A stretch of 64,000 bases of DNA. Origin: Pseudomonas marginalis (GTDB lineage: Bacteria; Pseudomonadota; Gammaproteobacteria; Pseudomonadales; Pseudomonadaceae). Position numbers and translations under genes: made by a program. Of the stretch, positions 26,931-34,361 are shown piece by piece. A model generated the notes under the pieces. The model had not been told where the DNA came from. It made no database searches and was given only the letters and a program-made list of their open reading frames with translations. Positions within the stretch are counted from its first letter, which is position 1; every line of letters starts with the position of its first letter. The DNA is taken from assembly GCF_024169655.1 (NCBI RefSeq), contig NZ_JALJWV010000001.1, positions 3,105,001 to 3,169,000 of the forward strand, read 5' to 3'.

Positions 26931-28865
26931 ATGAGCAATAAACACTTGGAAAACCGCCTGGTTTTCCCCATGCAGCGCGGGCCTTATCAGAACAATGGTG
27001 CTTCGCCTTGGTATTGCACGCTTAAACTCGGCACCCCTGGCCAACCGCTCAAGTTCGCAATCGATTCAGGCACCAACATGAACTGGATCACCTCGGCATT
27101 TTGTCCGGCCAACCAGTGCGTGCATTCTGCCGGTGGCCGCTTTGACGCCCAGTCTTCCAGCACCTTTGCCTTTACCGATTGCCTGCAGCGGCCTTACAGC
27201 TTTGGCCCCTGGGGCACGATGCAGGTGGAGTCCGCCTCGGACGTTTTGACAATGCCTTGCGGTACGCCACTGGAGACGCAACTGCTGCTAGCCACCGCCT
27301 ACGACGGCGAACAATTCAAGCAACTCGATTGGGACGGCGGCCTGGGTTTACCTTGCAGCAGCGCTTACGTCGAGGGACGCAGCTCCTTTTTACTCCAGGC
27401 ATTAATGCGTGAAGGCCAACTGTCTCCCGCCCATCCCTTCGTCGCATTTGATTGGGATAACCAAGCCCGCAACGGCACTTGCCAAATGGGCGGCGTGGAC
27501 CCCACGAAAACCCAGGGCCCGCACCTATTTTTGGCATGGTCGGCCTACAGCACCTTAGCCGGTGTGGAATACATCTGGTCGGCCGACCTGAAGTCCTACT
27601 CGGTCGGCTCAGAGCTAATGGCCAGTAACCTCAAGTTTGCGCTCGACTCAGGCTCTTCGCAGTTCAAAGGGGATGACGGTCTAATGCGCCGGACCCTGGC
27701 GCGTATTGCGCAGGGAGGAGAACCCGACATCGTGCTGGGGTTTGCCGACGGTGAGATCACCTTGGGCGCCAACCTCTATAACTGCCTGATCGAAGAAGGC
27801 CCACAAAAAGGCGAGCGTTTGCCTCAATTCGCTCCATTGGGCCTGGCTGACCTTGTGCTGGTGGGGTCGCTGGTGATGGAGTACTGCTACACGGTGTACG
27901 AGTATCAAGTCGTGAAATGCAGTCATCAGGTCTATTCGTTAGCCCCCGTAGGCATGTGGCTGTTCAATCGTGCTGAGGGTCCGCAGATCATCACGCGATC
28001 GTCATCGAAATATTTCACACCTGAAGCGCGTTCAATCTCCAATGGAAAACTCGCCCTCCCGGGCCCTTCGATTGAAACCGTATCGGTCGCCGGCACCTGG
28101 AAGAACGACTACGGCTCAGTCATGAATCTGGCGGTGTCGGGACAGCACATTTATGGCACCTATCACTCCTCGACAGGCTCAACGGGCAAGTATTCGGTGA
28201 GCGGCGTTTCCTTGGGCGCGGCCCCTGACCGTGAAAAAAACCAACCCATCGCGCTGGCCATTAACTGGCGCGATCTTGGCGCCGAGCCCTGTGACCCCAG
28301 CTGGAACTGGACTTCCGGATTGAGCGGGCAGTTGAGTGTGACGGCTACCGGCGAAGTGCTGACTTTGTCCCACCTGTTGGTCGCAACCAGCGAGTTCCCT
28401 GAACTTGCCGGCCCGGGAACCTATGTCGACAAGTTGGTCTATCGTCGGCTAGAGAAACAACGACGCCTTGAGCCCCCTTCGCCACCGCCGCTGTTACCCG
28501 TTGAAAATGCGCTGGCGGGCAGTTGGGTCGCGGGCGATGGAACGTCTTTGGTATTGAGCGTGCAAGGCGACAGCACGCAGCGCATGGGTATCGTTCGGGG
28601 GCGGCTGACGTGTCCGGGCAGCGGGGCTGATTCAGAGGTTCGCGGCTTTACCGACATCAATGCCGTCGCCAGCAAACTCCAGCGCCAATCCGTGAGCCTC
28701 ACCGCCGCCGAGGCTGCGGACCCGAAGGTGTGTGCCATATGCGGCGCCCTGGAATTGGCGGAAGACGTGCTCGATCTGCTGATACTGGCAAGCGCTTCAG
28801 TCGCGCCTGCAAATGCCTACCTGGCAACACAGATCTCATCGATACGCTTCACTCGCGCTACTTGA
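26931..28865 (+). CDS. Pepsin-like (A1 family) aspartic peptidase fused to avidin-like domains
   Basis: 644 residues. Residues ~25-335 follow the bilobal pepsin plan: 'WYCTLKLGTPGQPLKFAIDS' with catalytic D45-S-G-T, 'DWDGGLGL' (the family 'DGilGL'), 'CQMGGVDPT' (the 'fGgvD' block), then 'LKFALDSGSSQ' with the second catalytic D239-S-G-S, and 'VGSLVMEYCYTVYEY' near the end of the lobe. Residues ~386-508 read as an avidin domain: 'AGTWKNDYGSVMNL', 'GTYHSSTGS', 'LAINWRD', 'SGLSGQL', 'TYVDKLVYRRL'. Expected biotin contacts N392, S396, Y411, S413, W446 and D500 are retained; the streptavidin W108 position is His. After a proline-rich linker (513-524) comes a second, weaker avidin-like segment (528-643). 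No signal peptide is seen from ATG 26931 (GGAG upstream). Biotin binding and proteolysis are inferred, not shown. Confidence 0.75.
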   Translation: MSNKHLENRLVFPMQRGPYQNNGASPWYCTLKLGTPGQPLKFAIDSGTNMNWITSAFCPANQCVHSAGGRFDAQSSSTFAFTDCLQRPYSFGPWGTMQVESASDVLTMPCGTPLETQLLLATAYDGEQFKQLDWDGGLGLPCSSAYVEGRSSFLLQALMREGQLSPAHPFVAFDWDNQARNGTCQMGGVDPTKTQGPHLFLAWSAYSTLAGVEYIWSADLKSYSVGSELMASNLKFALDSGSSQFKGDDGLMRRTLARIAQGGEPDIVLGFADGEITLGANLYNCLIEEGPQKGERLPQFAPLGLADLVLVGSLVMEYCYTVYEYQVVKCSHQVYSLAPVGMWLFNRAEGPQIITRSSSKYFTPEARSISNGKLALPGPSIETVSVAGTWKNDYGSVMNLAVSGQHIYGTYHSSTGSTGKYSVSGVSLGAAPDREKNQPIALAINWRDLGAEPCDPSWNWTSGLSGQLSVTATGEVLTLSHLLVATSEFPELAGPGTYVDKLVYRRLEKQRRLEPPSPPPLLPVENALAGSWVAGDGTSLVLSVQGDSTQRMGIVRGRLTCPGSGADSEVRGFTDINAVASKLQRQSVSLTAAEAADPKVCAICGALELAEDVLDLLILASASVAPANAYLATQISSIRFTRAT

Positions 28866-29868
28866 CCAACCTCTTTTCCTTCGACGGTCTGTAGCCAAAA
28901 TACGCGCTATAACACTTGCTGAAATGACTCGGCGAAACAAACCCGCACGCCACCAGCACCTCCACCTGCGACAACTCGGTGTGTTGCAACAACCGGCGAG
29001 CCTCCGTCACCCGCAGTTCCATGTAATAGCGCTGCGGCGTGGTGCCCAGTTGTTCCTTGAACAGCCGTTCGAGCTGACGGCGGGAGCGGCCGGCGTAGAC
29101 GGCGAGCTGGTCGAGTTCCAGAGGCTCTTCGAGGTTGGCGTCCATCAGTTTCACCACCTCGCGTAACGGCGCGCTGACGCTGACGTTTTCCGTCGGTTTG
29201 ATCCGCCGGTAGCGGGACTCCTCGAAGGCCAGGATATCCTCGATGCCTTCGACCAACGCCTTGTCGTGCAGGCCCTTGATCCAATCCAACGCCATGTGGA
29301 ACGCCCCGGACGGGCTGGATGCGGTCAGGCGGTCGCGGTCGATGACATACGGCTCGCTGGTGACGTGGGCAGCCTTGGACACCTCCGCCAGCGCCGGACG
29401 ATGTTCGGGGTGGATGGCGCAGCGGTAGTCCTGCAACAGGCCGGCACGACCTAAAAACCAGGCGCCGTTCCACAAGCCGGCAAGGCTGACGCCCTGCTCG
29501 GCGGCACAGCGCAGCAGGTGGATGAAGTCGTCGCTGGCCTTCAGCTCGGTGCGAAAGCCGCCGCAGATCACCAGCAATTCCAGCGTTTGCAATGCCGCCA
29601 CGTCGAGGCGTGCATCGGGGCGGATCACCAGGCCCAGGTCGCTGATGACTTCGCCGTCACCCCAGCCAAACGTGCGCGATGCGAACAGCTCGGGACGCAG
29701 GAGATTGGCGGTGACCAGGGTGTCGAGGGTCTGGGTGAAGGCCGGCAGGGAGAAGTGTTCGAGCAGCAGGAAGCCGACGCGGGTGGCCGACGCCGACTGG
29801 CCGGAAGGCTCATTGAGGTAGCGCAGGTTCTTGCCTTTCATGCCGCCGCTGAATTGACGTCTTTCCAT
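28858..29868 (-). CDS. GlxA-family transcriptional regulator (DJ-1/PfpI-like domain + AraC HTH)
   Basis: About 336 residues. The N-terminal ~190 residues are a class I glutamine-amidotransferase-like sensor ('VGFLLLEHFSLPAFTQTLD', 'LLVICGGFRTEL', 'LAGLWNGAWFLGRAGLL'). The C-terminal AraC domain has 'PLELDQLAVYAGRSRRQLER' and 'LSQVEVLVACGFVSPSHFSK'. Relatives (GbdR, CdhR, ArgR) control amine or amino-acid catabolism. The stop overlaps the end of the convergent peptidase-avidin gene by eight bases. The start is uncertain (29868 or 29841). Confidence 0.85.
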   Translation of the reverse strand: MERRQFSGGMKGKNLRYLNEPSGQSASATRVGFLLLEHFSLPAFTQTLDTLVTANLLRPELFASRTFGWGDGEVISDLGLVIRPDARLDVAALQTLELLVICGGFRTELKASDDFIHLLRCAAEQGVSLAGLWNGAWFLGRAGLLQDYRCAIHPEHRPALAEVSKAAHVTSEPYVIDRDRLTASSPSGAFHMALDWIKGLHDKALVEGIEDILAFEESRYRRIKPTENVSVSAPLREVVKLMDANLEEPLELDQLAVYAGRSRRQLERLFKEQLGTTPQRYYMELRVTEARRLLQHTELSQVEVLVACGFVSPSHFSKCYSAYFGYRPSKEKRLVK

Positions 29869-30163
29869 CGAGGGTTGGCCCTCTCTTATTGTTGAGGCTG
29901 TGGGCGCCATCTTAGGGGGAAATGCAGCGGCTGTCTCAGGTAGCGCGCCATACCCTCAAGGCCTGGCTCACACGCTGATCTTGATAAACCCGGCCCTCGC
30001 CAACCCCCCAGGCCAAAGCCTTGCGCAGGCATCTGATACGGTTTTTTCTTTGCTATCTGCGCCTGTATCGAAATTTCAACGAGGCGGACAATAGGGCCAC
30101 TCCCGACACCCTTGTCGAGCGCGGCAGGAATGTTCCGGCCGCCCCCTTCCCTTCGGAGGCCTT
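29869..30163. other. Intergenic region upstream of the regulator and the 27-aa gene
   Basis: No gene seen. It should hold the regulator's promoter on the minus strand and that of the small gene on the plus strand; boxes could not be assigned. Confidence 0.4.
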
Positions 30164-30247
30164 ATGACCAAGATGGCAATTTTCCTGTTTGGCTTTTTGG
30201 TGCTGACCATCGGTATCGGTCTGCTGGCGACCATCTCGCCCGTCTGA
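30164..30247 (+). CDS. 27-residue single-pass membrane protein
   Basis: The ATG has an excellent CGGAGG site five bases upstream. The product is almost entirely one hydrophobic helix: 'MTKMAIFLFGFLVLTIGIGL' followed by 'LATISPV'. Similar tiny membrane proteins occur in Pseudomonas. It could be a subunit-like regulator of a membrane complex; no partner is evident nearby. Confidence 0.55.
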   Translation: MTKMAIFLFGFLVLTIGIGLLATISPV

Positions 30248-30466
30248 CGTCAACGCAGCCCCTCTCCAACAGCATAAAGACTGACAGCAGGCGGGTGGAC
30301 ATGAAGATGGAGCGGCATGCAAACGGGGGTACATGTCTGTGACAGATGCCTTATCCGTCTGAGCAGATCGACCTAAAATACATCGAGGTACGTTGAGTCT
30401 GCCCTTTCACAAGGCTTTCACAGATGAGCGTCTAATGTTGTTTCAGCTCCTAGAGAAACACCTTTT
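30248..30466. other. Gap ending in an orphan intrinsic terminator
   Basis: No open frame with a ribosome site. 'TAAAAT' near 30373 could be a -10 box. Together with the terminator at 30467 this may be a small RNA gene, but no known family was recognised. Confidence 0.3.
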
Positions 30467-30494
30467 AGCCCGCACTCCCCATCGCGGGCTTTTC
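30467..30494 (+). terminator. Intrinsic terminator (no coding gene directly upstream)
   Basis: AGCCCGC and GCGGGCT pair around ACTCCCCATC, followed by TTTTCTTT. Confidence 0.8.
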
Positions 30495-30517
30495 TTTGCC
30501 CGTGATTTAAGCCAGGC

Positions 30518-30563
30518 AAAAAAAAGCAAGCCACGCCTCATCAAGATGAATAGCGTGGCTTGC
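30518..30563 (-). terminator. Terminator of the Gly-rich lipoprotein gene
   Basis: GCAAGCCACGC and GCGTGGCTTGC form an 11-bp stem. The minus-strand T tract is the A8 run at 30518-30525. Confidence 0.85.
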
Positions 30564-30579
30564 CCTGATAAGCCGCTAC

Positions 30580-30741
30580 TTAACGCGGGCCGGGACCGCC
30601 TGGGCCGCCATGGCCGCCGCCCTGACCGTGTCCACCACCACCGCCACCACCACCGCCCGGTGGCATGAATATCCAGCAGCCCGACAGGGACGATAACAAC
30701 GCGACAATCAGTGCCGCCTTAGTTAGGTTGTTCAACTTCAT
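30580..30741 (-). CDS. Small glycine/histidine-rich lipoprotein
   Basis: 53 residues. A lipoprotein signal peptide begins 'MKLNNLTKAALIVALLSS' and has the lipobox LSGC at about 18-21. The mature part is 'WIFMPP' followed by a Gly-rich tail with three His and ends 'GGPGGPGPR'. The ATG at 30741 begins the signal peptide, so the earlier in-frame start is not used. The Gly/His tail could bind metals or coat the cell-wall side; inference only. Confidence 0.7.
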   Translation of the reverse strand: MKLNNLTKAALIVALLSSLSGCWIFMPPGGGGGGGGGHGQGGGHGGPGGPGPR

Positions 30742-30877
30742 CACAAGACTCTCTATCCACAAGCTTTAATGCTCAATGGATAAGACCGTTCAAAATGAAG
30801 TGCGTCACGCTTATCGTGTAACTTGATGGTAGGGATTGTGTTGTAAAGGCTACAAATACCTGGCCGCTATAGACTGA

Positions 30878-31300
30878 TTACCTGGATCGGATCACTACCG
30901 TGGATGCGAGCATGTCGCCTAGACGCTTGCGTGAACCAAAGAAAATAAAAATCCAGTCCAGAACACTCAGAAAGGGCGTCGTGATATTGCGCATAAACGA
31001 TTGGAATAGATTGCAGCCAAGGTAGCTGCGCTCATCGATCACCGACATCCCCAGCAGCTTTTTACCCAAGCTTTGACCGTTGGGCAGAGCGTCGGAAAAC
31101 AGGTAGTACGTCGCAGCGGCGCCCACAGCCAGAACCCCTGCCACGTCAGACGCAAAACCAAAAACCTCAGCCGTGCGCCCTACCGCGAATAACAGAAAGA
31201 AGGTCATCAGCGAGTCGATACACTGACCGCCCAAACGCCGCCCGAGACCGGCCAGGTTATTGGGCTTGCGGTATTCATTTTGGGTGTTGTTGCCTTCCAT
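30878..31300 (-). CDS. RDD family membrane protein
   Basis: 140 residues. The N-terminal 'LAGLGRRLGGQCIDSL' contains the R...D pattern of RDD proteins. Two to three hydrophobic segments follow, and 'NGQSLGKKLLGMSVIDE' is the characteristic post-TM2 loop. RDD proteins are inner-membrane, often Na+/H+-antiport-linked or of unknown function. Confidence 0.85.
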   Translation of the reverse strand: MEGNNTQNEYRKPNNLAGLGRRLGGQCIDSLMTFFLLFAVGRTAEVFGFASDVAGVLAVGAAATYYLFSDALPNGQSLGKKLLGMSVIDERSYLGCNLFQSFMRNITTPFLSVLDWIFIFFGSRKRLGDMLASTVVIRSR

Positions 31301-31524
31301 GGGGTGTTATTCCATTCGTTTTTAGGTCAGGTATTGGCAGAGGCAAAAAAGCCGGTGTCGATTTCGGTGATTGTTGTGGCAGGCGCAGTTTAAGATATTG
31401 AACGCGCCCTCGCTCTGGAAAATTTATCAGCAACAGCTGATTCCCTCTTCCCAAAATGGTGCGAGGCTGAGCATCATTCCCCCCCTGAGTCCATCCAAAC
31501 TTTTTGATGCTAAGGCTGCTTGAA
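31301..31524. other. Divergent intergenic region
   Basis: About 220 bases between the RDD gene (minus) and the TPR lipoprotein gene (plus). No gene is supported; it presumably contains both promoters. Confidence 0.4.
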
Positions 31525-32223
31525 ATGCGCAAAGCCAAAATAATGTCCATGATTTGCTTCTGCCTGACAGTGTCCGGCTGCGACAAGGTTCAAGAACTCG
31601 TGAAGGCCAACGAACATAAAAAAGAAATAAATACCAACTTCACGCAAAGCCAGGCACTTCAAGACAATGGAAACAGTACTGAAGCCATTGAAAACTTTAA
31701 AAAAATTGAAGCCGACCCGGCGACCAGCAATCAACAAAAGGCATCCGCCTTACGATATATATCCCTTAGCTACTATGAGTTAGGTGACTACCAGCGCTCG
31801 GGAGACTATGCGGCAAAAGCTGCCAGCTATTACCCTGCGGGCTCCTACGACTATCTCGTCAACATGGCAGATGCGGATCTGATGCAAGGCAGAATCCCGA
31901 CAGCTCGAGAGCGCCTGGAAAAAGCGGTCAGAATCAACCCTCGTCAACTCGCGGCGAATAACGTACTGGGTCTCTTATATATGGGTGACAACGGCAAACA
32001 GTACGCTGACTTCGACAAAGCCCTGGTATTTAACCAAGCGGCTTTTGATATTGCGCCAGGGCGAATAACTCAAATAGTTCTGGTCCGAAATCTAATAAAG
32101 GTCGGCCAATACTCAACGGCGCAAACAAATCTGAATGAGCTAAAACTCAAACATCCAAATGACAACCGTCTCCGCTCGCTACAAAACGAGTTAGACACCT
32201 CAAGAACCGAGCCAAAAAAGTAG
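31525..32223 (+). CDS. TPR-repeat lipoprotein
   Basis: 232 residues. The signal peptide 'MRKAKIMSMICFCLTVSGC' has lipobox VSGC. Tandem helical repeats follow over ~45-225 ('QALQDNGNSTEAIENFKKIE', 'SYYELGDYQRSGDYAAKAAS', 'ARERLEKAVRINPRQLAANN'), typical TPR units for protein contact at the outer membrane. Codon use is AT-richer than the catabolic genes to the left. The start could also be 31504. Confidence 0.75.
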   Translation: MRKAKIMSMICFCLTVSGCDKVQELVKANEHKKEINTNFTQSQALQDNGNSTEAIENFKKIEADPATSNQQKASALRYISLSYYELGDYQRSGDYAAKAASYYPAGSYDYLVNMADADLMQGRIPTARERLEKAVRINPRQLAANNVLGLLYMGDNGKQYADFDKALVFNQAAFDIAPGRITQIVLVRNLIKVGQYSTAQTNLNELKLKHPNDNRLRSLQNELDTSRTEPKK

Positions 32224-32312
32224 CAGACGCTTACTAAACATTTACACGGCCGATTTTTTAGCCGAAACCAGGGGCAAAAGGCCCAACACTATCTGGGCCT
32301 GCTTCGAAACAA

Positions 32313-32642
32313 CTACTCTGCGAGAGACTGAGCGCCTGGCGCTGCTTTCTTGAGTGCAACCTTTGGATCGGGCACCTCCACCCAACCCTTCTTCAAATAC
32401 TCGTCAGCCACGATTTTACGTATCAAAAAGCAGTAAATGATGGGCAATCCGGCGATAGGGATAGCCATCCAAGGCGGACCGGCAAAAATACCCAAGCCTA
32501 TGGCGATACCCCAGATTAGCAAGTGCCGCCAAAGGCCGGCGAAGAGCAGATAGATCGCACCGAGAAAGAATATCGCCAGAACCTGAAATGCATCGACCTC
32601 TTCAACTTGGTCACTGCCTGGTTTTTTGAAATAGCGGGCCAT
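32313..32642 (-). CDS. Small membrane protein (109 aa), DUF2628-like
   Basis: AAGGA lies before ATG 32642, which is preferred over a longer frame to 32765. A hydrophilic N-terminus ('MARYFKKPGSDQVEEV') is followed by two to three hydrophobic segments ('FQVLAIFFLGAIYLLFAG', 'LLIWGIAIGLGIFAGPPW') and a charged tail. It resembles DUF2628-type small membrane proteins. Function unknown. Confidence 0.6.
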   Translation of the reverse strand: MARYFKKPGSDQVEEVDAFQVLAIFFLGAIYLLFAGLWRHLLIWGIAIGLGIFAGPPWMAIPIAGLPIIYCFLIRKIVADEYLKKGWVEVPDPKVALKKAAPGAQSLAE

Positions 32643-32777
32643 TGCACTGTCCTTGTGGGTATTAATTGCGACGAATCTAACACTGGAAGCCAGATGCGAA
32701 AAGGCCAGCGCTAGCTGCACTCTGGTTTCGATCAAAAAACCTTGGGGTTGCGGAACATTTCCCAAATCACAGGCAAT

Positions 32778-32811
32778 AAAAAACCCCGTAGACGTTAATC
32801 TACGGGGTTTC
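32778..32811 (-). terminator. Terminator of the tRNA-Cys transcript
   Basis: AAACCCCGTAGA and TCTACGGGGTTT form a long stem around CGTTAA, immediately downstream of the tRNA-Cys 3' end on the minus strand. Confidence 0.85.
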
Positions 32812-32817
32812 TAAGAG

Positions 32818-32865
32818 TGGAGGCCGAGGTCGGAATCGAACCGGCGTAGGCGGATTTGCAATCCG
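32818..32865 (-). other. Prophage attachment site within tRNA-Cys (3' half of tRNA, truncated)
   Basis: Read on the minus strand this is the 3' portion of tRNA-Cys: anticodon stem-loop with GCA, T arm with GGTTCGATTCC, acceptor GGCCTCCA with encoded CCA. Upstream of the anticodon stem the sequence no longer matches a tRNA (from 32866). The 5' half is therefore absent here and should lie at the far end of the prophage, where phage DNA restores the gene. Confidence 0.85.
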
Positions 32866-33071
32866 AGCGTGAAAATCAAGTGGGCTGCGGCCTGTAGAGA
32901 AATTACGTTCCGAAACCATGGCAAAAAATATGCCCTGGAGACCGCGCAGAATGCGGACTCTACTTTTTGTTTCGGAACTGTTTCAAACCTCCCCCGGCGT
33001 CCTGCCGACCGAACACAAACACCCCAAAGAACACCGACTGCTAAGCTGTTCACTCAACCAGAGGACCGCCG

Positions 33072-33281
33072 ATGCCCAACTCAGACCTACTCCCCTCCCT
33101 ACTCTCCAAGCTCTACGAAAACCAGCTGGCCCTTGAGGCGTCCATCATGGAGATCTCGAACTGGGTCGAGCAGCGTGGCTCCGCCGATGTGGCCGAGAAC
33201 GTGCGCGGCGCTCTGCACACAATCGATGAGAACGAAGAGTTCATCAAGCTTACCCTGGCCGTCCTCATGGCTCCTGAGTGA
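33072..33281 (+). CDS. Small prophage-end protein (69 aa)
   Basis: AGAGGA lies before the ATG. The product is an acidic, helical protein beginning 'MPNSDLLPSLLSKLYENQLA'. It lies between the att site and the spanin genes, on the opposite strand to the lysis genes, and is probably expressed from the lysogen. Similar small proteins are familiar at this place in Pseudomonas prophages, function unknown. Confidence 0.6.
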   Translation: MPNSDLLPSLLSKLYENQLALEASIMEISNWVEQRGSADVAENVRGALHTIDENEEFIKLTLAVLMAPE

Positions 33282-33289
33282 TCAGACGG

Positions 33290-33796
33290 TCAGCGGGCTA
33301 TCGCCCTGACATACGCCTGGCACGCCCGCAGCGCGATCAATCCTTGATCGCCGTCACCGGTAATGGCGAGAATTCGTTGAGCATGCGCTGGGTCAAGTTG
33401 GGCTCGCGCGGCTCCATGAACCACGCCGACGGCGCCGGGGGCGGCAGGCACGTTGCAGCCACTAGCTGAATCCGCGGCGTCGAGAAGGACTGACAGCCGG
33501 ACATCAGAAGTGGCAAGGCGATCGCGCAGAACAGCCTGGTTGCGTTGGGCATCGGATAATTCCCTGGTGTGTTGTTGGTCCTGGCCGGCGAGCTGCTGCT
33601 CCAGGGCCAGGCGCTTGTCGGTCTCGGTGCGCGCTTGGGCGGCGGCGGCATTGGTGATCTCCGCCAGGTCGTCCTTGTGCAGGCCGGCCTGCTCGGAGAG
33701 CTTCTTGCCCATGCGCCAGTCCTGCACCTGCCAGGCACCGCCAAAGCCGATGACCATTGCCAGCAGGATCGCGGCCAGGATCTGCCCGGGCGTCAC
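33290..33796 (-). CDS. Rz-like inner-membrane spanin (i-spanin)
   Basis: 168 residues. One N-terminal membrane helix ('ILAAILLAMVIGFGGAWQV') is followed by a long coiled coil ('LHKDDLAEITNAAAAQ' to 'RDRLATSDVRLSVLLD'), the Rz layout. It starts at GTG 33796, overlapping the endolysin stop as GTGA, so the two are coupled. It pairs with the nested Rz1 to fuse the membranes at lysis. Confidence 0.85.
   Translation of the reverse strand: MTPGQILAAILLAMVIGFGGAWQVQDWRMGKKLSEQAGLHKDDLAEITNAAAAQARTETDKRLALEQQLAGQDQQHTRELSDAQRNQAVLRDRLATSDVRLSVLLDAADSASGCNVPAAPGAVGVVHGAARAQLDPAHAQRILAITGDGDQGLIALRACQAYVRAIAR
33337..33552 (-). CDS. Rz1-like outer-membrane lipoprotein (o-spanin), nested in Rz
   Basis: 71 residues in a different frame entirely inside the Rz gene. 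The signal sequence 'MPNATRLFCAIALPLLMSGC' has lipobox LMSGC. The short mature part is proline-containing ('CLPPPAPSAW', 'EPNLTQRMLNEFSPLP'). A nested Rz1 of this form is the classical lambda arrangement. Confidence 0.8.
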   Translation of the reverse strand: MPNATRLFCAIALPLLMSGCQSFSTPRIQLVAATCLPPPAPSAWFMEPREPNLTQRMLNEFSPLPVTAIKD

Positions 33797-34302
33797 GACA
33801 TCACCCCGCCCGCCAGCCGGTACTGCTTTAGCAGATCCTCCAAGCGGTGTTCGCGCTGCCCGTATCCCGCGCCGGGCAGGCTGGCCCAGATGTTCCGGCA
33901 CTTCGCGATAGCCGTTTCGATCCGCCCGACCACCACGTCGGCCAAAGCCCGGCACTCGCGGATGTGCTGCAGCGCCAGAAGGTCTTGGCTGATCGGGCTG
34001 AAGTCCGGCAGCTTGAGCAGCGCCTTGTAGTGCGGCCAGTCCTTCAGCATCTGCTGATAGCGGCCGGAAGCATTGGACGTCAGCCCCTTGCTGTTGACGA
34101 CCTTCGACGCGCGCCCCTTGGCGAACGGGTGATCGGTGAAGTCCTTGAAGACCTCGGGCTTACGATCGGCGCCGGTGACGATCACGTCGTAACCATCCAT
34201 GGCCGTGGCCGGAGATGTGCTGGTGCCCTCGCTCCAGGCGAGCATGTCGAGGAACGCCAACGCGTTACGGCCGCCGGCGAGTGATTCGGAAAGTCGTGCC
34301 AT
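33793..34302 (-). CDS. Lambda R-type endolysin (lytic transglycosylase, GH104)
   Basis: 169 residues. Strong likeness to lambda gpR: 'FLDMLAWSEGT' with catalytic E25, 'DGYDVIVTG', 'FTDHPFAKG', 'ASGRYQQM' and the very typical 'NIWASLPGAGYGQREH'. It cleaves peptidoglycan by transglycosylation after holin opens the membrane. The ATG at 34302 has GGAGAAAAGC upstream. There is no signal-anchor, so it depends on the holin, which is encoded about 25 kb upstream in this operon. Confidence 0.93.
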   Translation of the reverse strand: MARLSESLAGGRNALAFLDMLAWSEGTSTSPATAMDGYDVIVTGADRKPEVFKDFTDHPFAKGRASKVVNSKGLTSNASGRYQQMLKDWPHYKALLKLPDFSPISQDLLALQHIRECRALADVVVGRIETAIAKCRNIWASLPGAGYGQREHRLEDLLKQYRLAGGVMS

Positions 34303-34325
34303 TGCTTTTCTCCAGGCAAAAATAA

Positions 34326-34342
34326 ACCCGCTCATGGCGGGT
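34326..34342 (-). terminator. Hairpin-T tract module directly before the endolysin ribosome site
   Basis: ACCCGC and GCGGGT stem. On the minus strand it is followed by TTTATTTTTGCCTGGAG and then the endolysin start. It is one of several near-identical modules in the late operon. Confidence 0.7.
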
Positions 34343-34361
34343 GGTGGCATTCGGTATCGAA

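Noticed and set aside
32818..32865. Complete functional tRNA-Cys at this position
   Set aside because: Only the 3' part is present; bases from 32866 on do not continue the D arm or 5' acceptor strand.
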